Of a DNA stretch of 64,000 bases, positions 1-8,806 are shown piece after piece. The notes beneath the pieces were generated by a model. It searched no databases. It worked only from the letters and a program-made list of their open reading frames with translations, and had not been told where the DNA came from. Source of the DNA: Deltaproteobacteria bacterium (GTDB lineage: Bacteria > JADJOY01); assembly GCA_016713535.1 (NCBI GenBank), contig JADJOY010000004.1, positions 62,001 through 126,000 on the forward strand. Direction: 5' to 3'. The translations under genes were made by a program, and so were the position numbers. Every line of letters starts with the position of its first letter. Position 1 is the stretch's first letter.

Positions 1-954
1 ATCGGCACCGGCGGCCGAGCCGGCCGGGATCGCGCGCTCGATCCGTGCCAGCTCGGCGGGCGTGAGCATCACGTCGAGTGCGGCGAGGGACTCGTCGAGC
101 TGGGCCCGCGTGCGAGCGCCGACGAGCGGTACGACGTCCGGCCCGCGCGAGAGCACCCAACCGACGGCGAGCTGCGCCACGGTCACCGCCTTCTCGGCGG
201 CGATCGCGCGCAGCGCCTCGACCAGCGCCAGGTTGTGCTCGAGGTTGCCGCCGCCGAAGCGCGGCGAGTAGGCGCGGAAATCGCCGCGCCCGAGTGCCCT
301 GCCCGCCGACCAGTGGCCGCTCAGGAGCCCGCGCGAGAGCACGCCGTACGCGCTGATGCCGATCCCGAGCTCGCGGCAGGCCGGCAGGATCCGCTCCTCG
401 ATGCCGCGCGAGAGCAGCGAGTATTCGATCTGCAGGTCGCAGATCGGGTGGACCGCGTGCGCGCGGCGGAGGGTGTCGGCGCCTACCTCCGAGAGCCCGA
501 TGTGGCGCACCAGCCCCGCCTTCACCAGCTCGGCGATGGCGCCCACGGTGTCCTCGATCGGCACCGCGGGATCGAGGCGCGCGGGGCGATAGACGTCGAT
601 CTGGTCGGTGCCGAGTCGTTTCAGGCTGTAAGCGACGAAGTTCCCGAGCGCGACCGGCCGCGCGTCGACGCCGTTCCAGCCGCCCGCGGCGTCGCGCAAC
701 GCACCGAACTTGACGCTGATCACGACCTGGTCGCGGCTGCGGCTCCGGAGCGCCTCGCGGATGAGGAGCTCGTTCGCTCCCATGCCGTAGAAGTCGCCGG
801 TGTCGAGGAGCGTGATGCCGGCGTCGAGCGCCGCATGGATGGTGGCGATGCCCTCGCGCTCGTCGGCGGGGCCGTAGAGGTCGGACATCCCCATGCAGCC
901 GAGGCCGAGCGCGGAGACGGTCGGGCCGGTCTTGCCGAGCGCACGCGTGATCAT
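1..954 (-). CDS. Aldo/keto reductase, 3' end outside window
   Basis: A cytoplasmic TIM-barrel oxidoreductase expected to reduce an aldehyde or ketone with NADPH; the substrate is unknown. Only the first 318 codons are present and the gene runs off at base 1. The ATG at 954 was chosen because a GGGAGGAG ribosome site lies just upstream. Of the catalytic tetrad, D51 (in LLDTGDFYG), Y56 and K82 are visible. The usual histidine is absent, and its place is held by DVYRPARLDP around residues 117-126, a pattern I associate with one AKR subgroup. The cofactor-phosphate loop VLSRGPDVVPLVGAR is near the visible end. It is not closely related to the second aldo/keto reductase at 10820-11656. Confidence 0.85.
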   Translation of the reverse strand, partial: MITRALGKTGPTVSALGLGCMGMSDLYGPADEREGIATIHAALDAGITLLDTGDFYGMGANELLIREALRSRSRDQVVISVKFGALRDAAGGWNGVDARPVALGNFVAYSLKRLGTDQIDVYRPARLDPAVPIEDTVGAIAELVKAGLVRHIGLSEVGADTLRRAHAVHPICDLQIEYSLLSRGIEERILPACRELGIGISAYGVLSRGLLSGHWSAGRALGRGDFRAYSPRFGGGNLEHNLALVEALRAIAAEKAVTVAQLAVGWVLSRGPDVVPLVGARTRAQLDESLAALDVMLTPAELARIERAIPAGSAAGAD

Positions 955-1065
955 CGGAGGCTCCTCCCGAGCGCGGATCGTGGCGCCGAGTGTAGCGATG
1001 CGGCGGGCGAAGCGCGCGGGGAACGGCGCGGGCGGGGATGAACCCCGCCCCGACGGACCGGGCCC

Positions 1066-2073
<1,008 letters not shown>

Positions 2074-2280
2074 GCCCGGACTCTAGCAGGCGCCGGACGC
2101 GCCTGTAGCGACGCGCGGGGCGCTCGGGCTCGTCGGCCTCGGCGCCCCGGCGCAGCGCGCGCCGGAAGCCGACGATCGTCTTTCCGAGTCGCGTCACCCA
2201 CTTCGGGGAAGGCGACGTGGATTGATTCGGTGGGAAGTACGGGCGCGGGCGACTCGATCGCGCCCGATCCCTTCACAGCC

Positions 2281-2931
2281 TCAGTCGCGGTCTGGAGCAC
2301 CGAGGGGGAAGTAGGGCCGAAACGGCCGCGCCTCGTCGACGCAGCGCGCGAACGAGGGACGCGCGAGAAGCCGGTTCCTGTACGCGCGCAGCGTGGTGAA
2401 CGGCTCGCCGATGGGGTGTGCCCAGTCGGCGTAGAAGAGCGCCGGCGCGGCCGCGCAGTCGGCGAGGCCGAACGTTCCGCTCGTCGCCCACTCGCGGCCC
2501 GCGAGCTCGCCGTCGAGCCAGCGGTAGCTGGTCTCGAGGAGCGCGCGAGCTTCGGCGACTCCGTAGGGATCGCGCTGGTCGGCCGGGCGCAGCGCATCGC
2601 CGACCAGCTTCTGCATCGGCGTCATCACGTAGTTGTCGAACACGCGATCGAGCCTGCGGGCGACGAGCGCCTCGCGGGGATCTGCGGGGACGAGCCGCAC
2701 CGGGCCCGGGTGATGGAGATCGAGGCGCTCGACGATGATCGTCGCCTCGACCACCGTGAGGTCGCCGTCCACCAGCACCGGCATGCGGCCGATGGGCCAC
2801 GCCGCGCGGTGCTCGGCCGCGATCCGCTGGTCGCCGCCGAGCACGCACCACTCGAACGACGTGCCGTTCTCGTAGAGCGCGATCAGGACCTTCTGGCAAT
2901 ACGACGAGAAGGGATGCGCATAGAGCTTCAT
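2281..2931 (-). CDS. Glutathione S-transferase family protein
   Basis: A 216-residue soluble protein with the two-domain GST layout. The thioredoxin-like N-terminal half begins MKLYAHPFSSYCQKV, where serine or cysteine of SSYCQKV would activate glutathione. IGRMPVLVDGD carries the cis-proline and VVEATIIVERL the glutathione-binding ES-like turn (here EA). The helical C-terminal half holds TFGLADCAAAPALFYADW, the conserved N-capping aspartate region. The ATG at 2931 is preferred to the in-frame GTG at 2946 because family members start right at the first beta strand. It probably detoxifies electrophiles; no substrate is evident from context. Confidence 0.85.
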   Translation of the reverse strand: MKLYAHPFSSYCQKVLIALYENGTSFEWCVLGGDQRIAAEHRAAWPIGRMPVLVDGDLTVVEATIIVERLDLHHPGPVRLVPADPREALVARRLDRVFDNYVMTPMQKLVGDALRPADQRDPYGVAEARALLETSYRWLDGELAGREWATSGTFGLADCAAAPALFYADWAHPIGEPFTTLRAYRNRLLARPSFARCVDEARPFRPYFPLGAPDRD

Positions 2932-3037
2932 CGACCCAGACCCCACCGGTGGTGCGCGGCGGATCCGCGCGCGCCGCGCGGAATGTAGCCCGCGGTGCCG
3001 GCGCCGTAGCCAGGCGGGCGGCGCGACGCGCGCTGGG

Positions 3038-4084
3038 TCAGCTCGCGGGCCGGAGCAGGCTCACCGCAGCCGCGGCGCTCGCCTGGACACCACCGATGAG
3101 CTGGATCAGGCACGCCCAGGTCTCGGCGAAGCACGGCGTCACCTCGCGCTGAACGACGTCGAGGAGGTCGTGAACGGCGGCGCCGCGCCGGGTGTCGTCG
3201 ATGATGCCGACCGCGCATTGGTGGAGACGCTCGTGGAGCGGCCGCAGCTTCGCGAGGATCGCGCTCTCCTCGCCGCCGTGGGCCTCGTAGGCGTCGAGCC
3301 AGCAACCGAGCGCGCACTTCGCGGGGTCGGTCTGGACCGCGGGCTCGGTCCGGCTGGCGATACCGCGGAGCAGCTCGTTCCGCGACCGCAGGTGCGCGAA
3401 ACCGATCGCCGTCAGGTGCGCCGCCAGCGCCGACCGCGCCGCGACCTCCACCACGAGCGAAGGCTCGGCGCCGAACGCGGGCGCCACGACTTCCGGGTCT
3501 CGGACGAGCTCAGCCATCAGGTCACGGATGGTGTCCAGGATGGTGGCGAGCGCCTGGAAGGAGTCCGCCTGTAGCCCGAGTGCTCGCGCGGTGCCGTCCA
3601 GGGTACGGAGGTCGGCTCGGGTCGGGGACACCGCACACAGTGGAGGTGCTTCGGCAGCCCTCGCGTCGGCCGCGGCTCCCGTCGCATGGCGGACGAGGTG
3701 ATCGAGATCCTGGAGGATCGACGCTACGCCGTCCAGGCCGATGACCGCCTGGGTGGTGTCCTGCTGGAGTGTGGCGAGGACGTCGAGGACCTCGAGACCG
3801 TCCCTCGTCGGGTCAACGTGGGGTCGGTGGTCGGAAGCGGCCGCGTCGCGCCGCGCCGCATCGAGGTCGGCGCCGATCGTGACCACGTTGGTGTGGCGGA
3901 CGATCCGGTCGAAGGCTCGTAGCGTGTGCGCGATGCGCTCCGAGACCTGTGTGAGCCGCCGCGTCAGCTCGGGCGACGTACGAACCTGTCCAGCTCGTGC
4001 GCGCTGGGTCGGTCTGGCTACTCCTGCCGGCCCGGGGCGGACATCGAGGGGATCATCGAAGGCTGGGGTGACTGGCTCGGCCAT
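3038..4084 (-). CDS. CZB-domain protein with a degenerate chemoreceptor hairpin
   Basis: A 348-residue soluble protein ending in a chemoreceptor zinc-binding (CZB) domain. Expected zinc ligands are H231, C257, H284 and H288 (in HLRSRNELL, AKCALGCWL and LHERLH). Residues 220-345 closely match the same region of the chemoreceptor encoded just upstream (4461-5846), including the shared tail TPC-x2-ETW. The methyl-accepting signalling domain is not intact: residues 64-80, HTNVVTIGADLDAARRD, align with the receptor tip QTKLLALNASIEAARSG but the CheA/CheW contact pattern is largely lost and the following glycine-rich turn is missing. It looks like a diverged, shortened duplicate of its neighbour. 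The ATG at 4084 was chosen over upstream codons because the longer N-terminus is arginine/proline-rich shadow sequence. Confidence 0.7.
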   Translation of the reverse strand: MAEPVTPAFDDPLDVRPGPAGVARPTQRARAGQVRTSPELTRRLTQVSERIAHTLRAFDRIVRHTNVVTIGADLDAARRDAAASDHRPHVDPTRDGLEVLDVLATLQQDTTQAVIGLDGVASILQDLDHLVRHATGAAADARAAEAPPLCAVSPTRADLRTLDGTARALGLQADSFQALATILDTIRDLMAELVRDPEVVAPAFGAEPSLVVEVAARSALAAHLTAIGFAHLRSRNELLRGIASRTEPAVQTDPAKCALGCWLDAYEAHGGEESAILAKLRPLHERLHQCAVGIIDDTRRGAAVHDLLDVVQREVTPCFAETWACLIQLIGGVQASAAAAVSLLRPAS

Positions 4085-4182
4085 GCGCACACTCCGGTTT
4101 CGAGGAGGTCGGCCCGGGCGATGGAGCAAGGATAGAGCCAACGACGGGTGACACCCGACAGCGCCGCGGCACGGTGCTGCAT

Positions 4183-4220
4183 GGGTCACCGCGCCGCTCG
4201 CGACTCGGGCGCGGTGACCC
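4183..4220. repeat. Perfect 13-bp inverted repeat in a 376-base gap
   Basis: GGGTCACCGCGCC (4183-4195) and its exact reverse complement GGCGCGGTGACCC (4208-4220) flank a 12-base loop. It lies between the two CZB genes (gap 4085-4460), about 100 bases upstream of the shorter one. There is no T-run on either side, so it is not a typical intrinsic terminator. It could be an operator or an RNA hairpin in the leader of the 3038-4084 gene. Nothing else in the gap looks like a gene. Confidence 0.6.
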
Positions 4221-4460
4221 GTCCGGAACTGGCGAGAATGACGAGAAGATCGGACGCGCGCTGGTGTGGGGGAGTGCGCCGCCAGCGGCTCGTTGCTACG
4301 AGAGGGCGGCGCCGACCACTCGCCGCTCCTGGCCAGCGAGGGGCGTCACGCCGGATCCGTCACCGGGCCCCCGGACTCGGATCGGGCCGCCACCCCCGGC
4401 GTACTTTGCCTACCCAGCGGCGGTGCGCTGCCCGCGTGGCCTGACCACGCTCACCCTTGG

Positions 4461-5846
4461 TCACGCCGCGGCCGTGACCACCGCCGAAGCGCGGGGCCGC
4501 TCCGCGACGCTCTGGACCGCGGCGATGAGGCGCACCAGCAAGCTCCACGTCTCGGTGAGGCACGGCGTGATGTCGCCGTGGACCATCCGCAACAGGTCAC
4601 GAGTGCTGGCCCCGGCGCGGGTCTTGTCGATCACGACGATCGCGGTGCGGTGTAGCCGCTCGTGGACCGGCAGGATCGCGGTGATGAGGCGCCGCTCGTT
4701 CTCGTCCGCCGGCCGGTAGGTGCCCAGCCACTTGCCGAGCGCGCACTTGGTCGGATCGGTCTGGACGTCCGGCTCCTGCCGGCTCAGCACGCCGCGCAGG
4801 AGCTTGTCGCGCCACTGCAGATGCATGAAGCAGATCGCCGTGAGGTGCGCGGGGAGTGACGCCCGCGAGCCCGCCTCGGAGACGACCTTCGGATCGACGA
4901 TGAAGAGCTGCGACAAGGCGCTCGACGCCGACACCATGTCGGTGAGCGTCTCCTGGACCGCGACCAGATTCTCTGCCACGTCCTGGAACGCGTCCGCCTC
5001 GCGTGCCAGCTCTTGCATCGCGCCGTCCATGGTGCGGACGTTCGCCTGGACCCCGACCAGGTTGCGATCGAACTCGGTCACGGTGGCGGCTTGCTCCTCG
5101 ACCGCTCCCGCGACGTTCTGCACCATCGAGTCGAGGTCTCCGATGATCGCCAGCGCGCCATCCATGTGGACGACCGCTTCGGTGACGTCGTGCCGTAGCC
5201 GTTCGATCACCTCGCCGATGTCGGCGGTCGCCTTCGCGGTCTCGCCGGAGAGTGCCTTCACCTCGCCCGCTACGACGGCGAAGCCCTTGCCGGCCGCGCC
5301 CGAGCGCGCTGCTTCGATGCTGGCATTGAGCGCCAGGAGCTTGGTCTGGCTCGCGATCGCGTCGATGACTCCCATGGTGCTACCGACGCGCTTCGAGCTG
5401 TCGGCGAGGCGTTGGATCACGCCGTGGGTCTGGTCGAGCTTCTCGCGAGCACCCCGCACCGAGAGCGCGCTCTGGTGGGTGGTCCGGGCGATCTCGTGGG
5501 TGGCTGCGGACATCTCGGTCGAAGCGCTGGCCAGCGTCGCGAGGTTCTCGGAGGCGCTGGCGGACGCGTGTGCCGACTCGCCCGCCGCCTGTCGCAGGGT
5601 CGCGGCGCCCTCGCGGGTGCTCGCGGCGGCGCCCGCCAGATGTCCGAGGGCGGCGGAGAGCGAGCGCGATTGGGTGTCGACCGTGGTGACCAGATTGCCG
5701 ACGACGTGCACCACTCCATGGGCGGCGCTCACCGCCGGTGAGGGCTCGGCGTGGGCGGCGATCGGCGTGTCGAGGCGCCCCCGTGCCACTCGTTCGAGCC
5801 TGGTGCCGATCTCGTCCGTGATCTCCGATGGATTCGCTTCCGCCAT
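4461..5846 (-). CDS. Soluble methyl-accepting chemotaxis protein with CZB domain
   Basis: A 461-residue cytoplasmic chemoreceptor. It has no transmembrane segment and no periplasmic sensor. Residues about 50-310 are the methyl-accepting coiled-coil hairpin; the tip (161-200) includes QTKLLALNASIEAARSG and GKGFAVVAGEVKALS, which contact CheA and CheW. The C-terminal CZB domain (about 335-430) has candidate zinc ligands H342, C368, H395 and H399 in HLQWRDKLL, TKCALGKWL and HERLH. CZB receptors are known to sense zinc-linked signals such as hypochlorous acid or metal levels. No che genes are in the window, so it must signal to a cluster elsewhere. Downstream on the same strand is the degenerate relative at 3038-4084. 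Confidence 0.9.
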   Translation of the reverse strand: MAEANPSEITDEIGTRLERVARGRLDTPIAAHAEPSPAVSAAHGVVHVVGNLVTTVDTQSRSLSAALGHLAGAAASTREGAATLRQAAGESAHASASASENLATLASASTEMSAATHEIARTTHQSALSVRGAREKLDQTHGVIQRLADSSKRVGSTMGVIDAIASQTKLLALNASIEAARSGAAGKGFAVVAGEVKALSGETAKATADIGEVIERLRHDVTEAVVHMDGALAIIGDLDSMVQNVAGAVEEQAATVTEFDRNLVGVQANVRTMDGAMQELAREADAFQDVAENLVAVQETLTDMVSASSALSQLFIVDPKVVSEAGSRASLPAHLTAICFMHLQWRDKLLRGVLSRQEPDVQTDPTKCALGKWLGTYRPADENERRLITAILPVHERLHRTAIVVIDKTRAGASTRDLLRMVHGDITPCLTETWSLLVRLIAAVQSVAERPRASAVVTAAA

Positions 5847-6368
5847 GCCCGGCTCCCGGATCTCGTGGTTGTGGCCACCGGAAGCAAGGTCGACGCCAAT
5901 TGGCCCCGAACACCCGGTCGGTGGGGCCGGTGGCGGGCGTGACTCGGTGTCGCCGAGGATGGGGATTCGCGGCGCGCCACCTCGAATCAGGTGGAATCCC
6001 GGTCGGCTGGGCGATTAACGCTCCGCGTCGCGAGCGGCCGTGTGGCGCGCAGGAGGCTCGGTCTCGCGGTCGGTCGCGCGAGTCGTTCGTGGATCGCCGC
6101 CCCTGATCTCGACGTTGGGGATGGGATCTTTTTTCCCCCCCCTCGGGTGCCGTCGGGGCGGGGCCGCACCGATCAGGGATTCACCTTGGTGGAGTGGCGG
6201 TTTCCGGCGAGAAAACCTCTCGGTTGGTGCCTCGCGAGATCTAAACAGGTCGCCATTGAAAACGACCACAATCCGCCATCGAAAAACATCACTTTTCGCC
6301 AGTGAAAAACGAAACAACATGCTTTCAACGCGCCTGAAAAAGGGTACGAAACAAGCAGAAACTGGCCC
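5847..6368 (-). promoter_or_regulatory. 522-base intergenic region upstream of the chemoreceptor
   Basis: No convincing gene is present. On the minus strand this is the leader of the chemoreceptor at 4461-5846. It is locally AT-rich (6235-6360), unlike the rest of the window. It contains a hairpin CCACCT/AGGTGG at 5977-5994 flanked by GGGATTC (5962-5968) and GAATCCC (5994-6000), the phased repeats at 6251-6310, and an inverted repeat TTTCA-N7-TGAAA near 6323-6340. I could not assign a sigma-70 or sigma-28 promoter with confidence. Confidence 0.4.
6251..6310. repeat. Three direct repeats at exact 23-bp spacing
   Basis: CGCCATTGAAAAC starts at 6251, CGCCATCGAAAAAC at 6274 and CGCCAGTGAAAAAC at 6297. 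The starts are exactly 23 bases apart, about two helical turns, so a protein could bind all three on one face of the DNA. A looser copy GGCGAGAAAAC lies at 6206-6216. Because 23 is not a multiple of three, the repeat is not a coding repeat. It sits about 400 bases upstream of the chemoreceptor start. Confidence 0.65.
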
Positions 6369-7349
6369 TCATCCGGGCCGCAGCACGAGGCCATCGGCCA
6401 CCAATGCCTGGTGGTCGCGGGCGAAGGTGGTCATGCCGACGTCGGCGTTCGTCTCGAGGACGTTGCGGAGCTCGGCGGTGCGGTTCTCGCGGATCAGGTT
6501 CGAGACCGCGTTGGTGCGCACCAGGATCTCGCGATTGGCGACGCGACCGCCGCGCAAGCAGGGAAGCAGCCGCTGCGAGACCACGGCGTTGAGGGTCGCG
6601 GCGAGGCGGTTCCGAGCCAGCGGCTGCTCGTCGGCGGGGAAGCTCGCGACCACCCGGTCGACGGTCTGGATCGTGTCGGCGGTGTGGAGCGTCGTGAAGA
6701 CGAGGTGGCCGGTCTCGGCGAGGGTGATCGCGTGGCGCATGCTCTCCAGGTCGCGCATCTCGCCCACCATCACGATGTCGGCGTCCTGGCGCAGCAGCTT
6801 GCTCAGCTCGGTGCCGAAGGAGTGGAAGTCGGTGCCGAGCTCGCGCTGCGTGACCAGCGACAGGCCCTTCGGAAAGCGGTACTCCATGGGGTCTTCGAGG
6901 GTCACGATGTGCAGCGGGTAGGCCTTGGCGAGCGCGGCCAGGATCGCGGCCATCGAGGTCGACTTCCCCGAGCCGGACGGGCCCGTGAAGATCACCAGCC
7001 CGTGGCGCAGGCGGCACAGCTCGGCGACCGCGGCGGGCATGCGGATCTGCTCGAGCGTGGGGATCGCCGTGGGGATGAGGCGGGCGGAGAACGCCGGCGC
7101 GCCGCCGACGATGTGGGCGCTGATGCGCAGCCGCTCGCCGCTCGCGAGCTGGTGCGCGCACTCGAGGCTGCCCTCGCCGGCGAGCCGATCGCACTGCTCG
7201 TCGGTCAGGCACTCGCGGAGCAGCGCGTCGACCTGATGCTCGGTGAGCGGCTCGTTGGTGACGCGCCGTAGCGTGCCGTCGATGCGCAGCATCGCGTGCT
7301 GGTCGGTGACGGCGTGCAGGTCGGAGGCGCGCGACTCGAGCGCGAGCAT
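6369..7349 (-). CDS. PilT/PilU-like type IV pilus ATPase
   Basis: A hexameric secretion ATPase of the PilT group, which powers pilus retraction at the inner membrane. Walker A is GPSGSGKST (123-131), the Asp box VTLEDPMEYRFP (149-160), Walker B DIVMVGEMRD (191-200) and the His box AETGHLVFTTLHTAD (211-225). The N-terminal half has ASDLHAVTDQHAMLRIDG, typical of PilT. The start is uncertain. The ATG at 7349 has no ribosome site, and homology seems to begin a few residues earlier. A strong GGGAGG (7383-7388) lies 6 bases before an in-frame ATC at 7376; no ATG, GTG or TTG is in frame between them. No other pilus gene is nearby, and DIVMVGEMRD with LVTQRELG fits PilT or PilU equally. Confidence 0.85.
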   Translation of the reverse strand: MLALESRASDLHAVTDQHAMLRIDGTLRRVTNEPLTEHQVDALLRECLTDEQCDRLAGEGSLECAHQLASGERLRISAHIVGGAPAFSARLIPTAIPTLEQIRMPAAVAELCRLRHGLVIFTGPSGSGKSTSMAAILAALAKAYPLHIVTLEDPMEYRFPKGLSLVTQRELGTDFHSFGTELSKLLRQDADIVMVGEMRDLESMRHAITLAETGHLVFTTLHTADTIQTVDRVVASFPADEQPLARNRLAATLNAVVSQRLLPCLRGGRVANREILVRTNAVSNLIRENRTAELRNVLETNADVGMTTFARDHQALVADGLVLRPG

Positions 7350-7390
7350 CCACAGCGACTTCGTCGACGCGTCGATGGGCCACCTCCCGC

Positions 7391-7424
7391 GTGGAGAAGA
7401 AACGGCGCGCCCTCGGGGCGCGCC
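7391..7424 (-). terminator. Intrinsic terminator after the peroxiredoxin
   Basis: Read on the minus strand, GGCGCGCC (7424-7417) pairs with GGCGCGCC (7411-7404), with a further inner C-G pair, and is followed by GTTTCTTCTC. The T-tract is imperfect. It lies between the peroxiredoxin stop and the PilT-like start. Confidence 0.5.
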
Positions 7425-7466
7425 GATCGTACAACAGCGGTCGCTCGACCGCGTCGAGCGAGGCGA

Positions 7467-7952
7467 TCAGAGCTTGCCGAGCACCGACTCCGCGCTCGAC
7501 ACGTTGAGCCCCGGACCCGGCTCCACGAGCAGCTCCTTCACGACGCCGTCCTGCACGATCATCGCGTAGCGCTGGCTGCGCAGGCCCATGCCGAAGCCGC
7601 TGCCGTCGAGGGTGAGCCCGACCGCCTTCGTGAAGTCGCCGTTGCCGTCGGCGAGCATGCGCACCTTGCCGCTCGCCTTCTGGTTCTCGCCCCATGCGCC
7701 CATCACGAACGCGTCGTTCACCGACAGGCACACGATCTCGTCGACGCCTTTCTTCTTGAGGTCGTCGGCCTTCTCGAGGAACCCCGGCAGGTGCTTCGCC
7801 GAGCAGGTCGGCGTGAAGGCGCCGGGGACCGCGAACAGCACCACCTTCTTGCCGCCGAACACGTCGCCCACGGTCACGTCCTTGGGGCCGCTCTCGCCCA
7901 TCTCCTTGAGCTTGAGGTCGGCCGGGAGCTTCTCTCCAGCTTGGATCGCCAT
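7467..7952 (-). CDS. Peroxiredoxin (Prx5/AhpC-TSA type)
   Basis: A 161-residue thiol peroxidase that reduces hydrogen peroxide and organic hydroperoxides in the cytoplasm. The peroxidatic cysteine is C50 in PGAFTPTCSAKHLPGF, the Prx5 signature, with the conserved threonine three residues before it. SVNDAFVMGAWGENQ and the C-terminal RYAMIVQDGVVKEL are also typical. There is no second resolving cysteine in the usual place, which fits a 1-Cys or glutaredoxin-coupled enzyme. Monocistronic, with an intrinsic terminator downstream. Confidence 0.93.
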   Translation of the reverse strand: MAIQAGEKLPADLKLKEMGESGPKDVTVGDVFGGKKVVLFAVPGAFTPTCSAKHLPGFLEKADDLKKKGVDEIVCLSVNDAFVMGAWGENQKASGKVRMLADGNGDFTKAVGLTLDGSGFGMGLRSQRYAMIVQDGVVKELLVEPGPGLNVSSAESVLGKL

Positions 7953-8129
7953 GGCTCACTCCTTGGATTGAACGGACTTCGTTCGAGTTGAAATGGTTGG
8001 AACCGGCGAGCGTACCACCCGGGTTCGGGCGGGCAAAAGGCGCACGGCACGCTCCCGACGGGTGACCGGACGGGCGGGGCCGAGGACGGTGCGGACCGTG
8101 TGCTGGGGCGCGTGCGAAGCCCCGCGCCT

Positions 8130-8771
8130 TCAGACGCGGCGCCACACCGACGCGAACCACGGCTGCTGCGAGCGCGGGCGTCCCGCGGGGCGATGGTAGC
8201 TCTCGAGCTCGACGAAGCCAGCCTCGAGGCAGTGGCCGCGCCAGGTGTCCTCGGCCAGGTACGCGCCGTAGCGCCGGTCCTGGAAGCCTTCCTGGTCGTG
8301 GCCGCGGGGGTTCGAGGCGAACAGCACGCCGGTGGGCGCGAGACAGGCGCGGAGCTGGCGCAGCACGCGCGGCAGCTCCTGCGCCGGCACGTGGAAGAGC
8401 GAGGCGTTGGCGAAGACCCCGTGGAAGCGGCCGGCCGGCAGCGCGAGGTCGAGGAAGTCCTGGTGCCAGACCTCGCACCCCGAGTGGCGGCGCGCCATCT
8501 CGACGAACGCGGCGCAGCCGTCGAGGCCCACGGGTGCGTGGCCCAGCGCGCTCAAGGCGATCAGGTCCCGCCCCGGACCGCAGCCCAGATCGAGGATCGC
8601 GAAGGGAGGCTCGCCGTGGATGTGCCGGAGCAGCGCGTCGATGTTCTGCGTGACGTCGTGGTCGCGGGTGCCGTGCCAGAACGACTCGGCGCTCTCCTCG
8701 TAGTGACCGAGGGTCGAGCCCGAGATGCGCGCCAGCGCGGTGCGGTCGAGCGGGGGAACGGAGGTCGGCAT
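8130..8771 (-). CDS. SAM-dependent class I methyltransferase
   Basis: A 213-residue soluble Rossmann-fold methyltransferase. The SAM-binding motif I is AILDLGCGPGRDL, followed by GLDGCAAFVEMAR (motif II, acidic residue D) and a motif IV region FHGVFANASLFHVP. The C-terminal substrate part ends PRSQQPWFASVWRRV. The N-terminus SAESFWHGTRDHDVTQN is shared with a group of small methyltransferases of unknown substrate. The ATG at 8771 is the first methionine ahead of the homologous region; no good ribosome site is visible. It follows the GT-C protein gene with 35 bases between, so the two are probably co-transcribed. Confidence 0.8.
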   Translation of the reverse strand: MPTSVPPLDRTALARISGSTLGHYEESAESFWHGTRDHDVTQNIDALLRHIHGEPPFAILDLGCGPGRDLIALSALGHAPVGLDGCAAFVEMARRHSGCEVWHQDFLDLALPAGRFHGVFANASLFHVPAQELPRVLRQLRACLAPTGVLFASNPRGHDQEGFQDRRYGAYLAEDTWRGHCLEAGFVELESYHRPAGRPRSQQPWFASVWRRV

Positions 8772-8806
8772 CGAAGGTGTGGAGGGTGCGACGACGGGGG
8801 TGCGTC

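Noticed and set aside
6128-6145. T-run followed by C-run as a terminator
   Set aside because: No stable stem precedes the T-run on the plus strand, and there is no plus-strand gene to end there.
6251-6310. CRISPR array
   Set aside because: Only three short units with 9-10 base gaps of unequal sequence, no long spacers and no cas genes.
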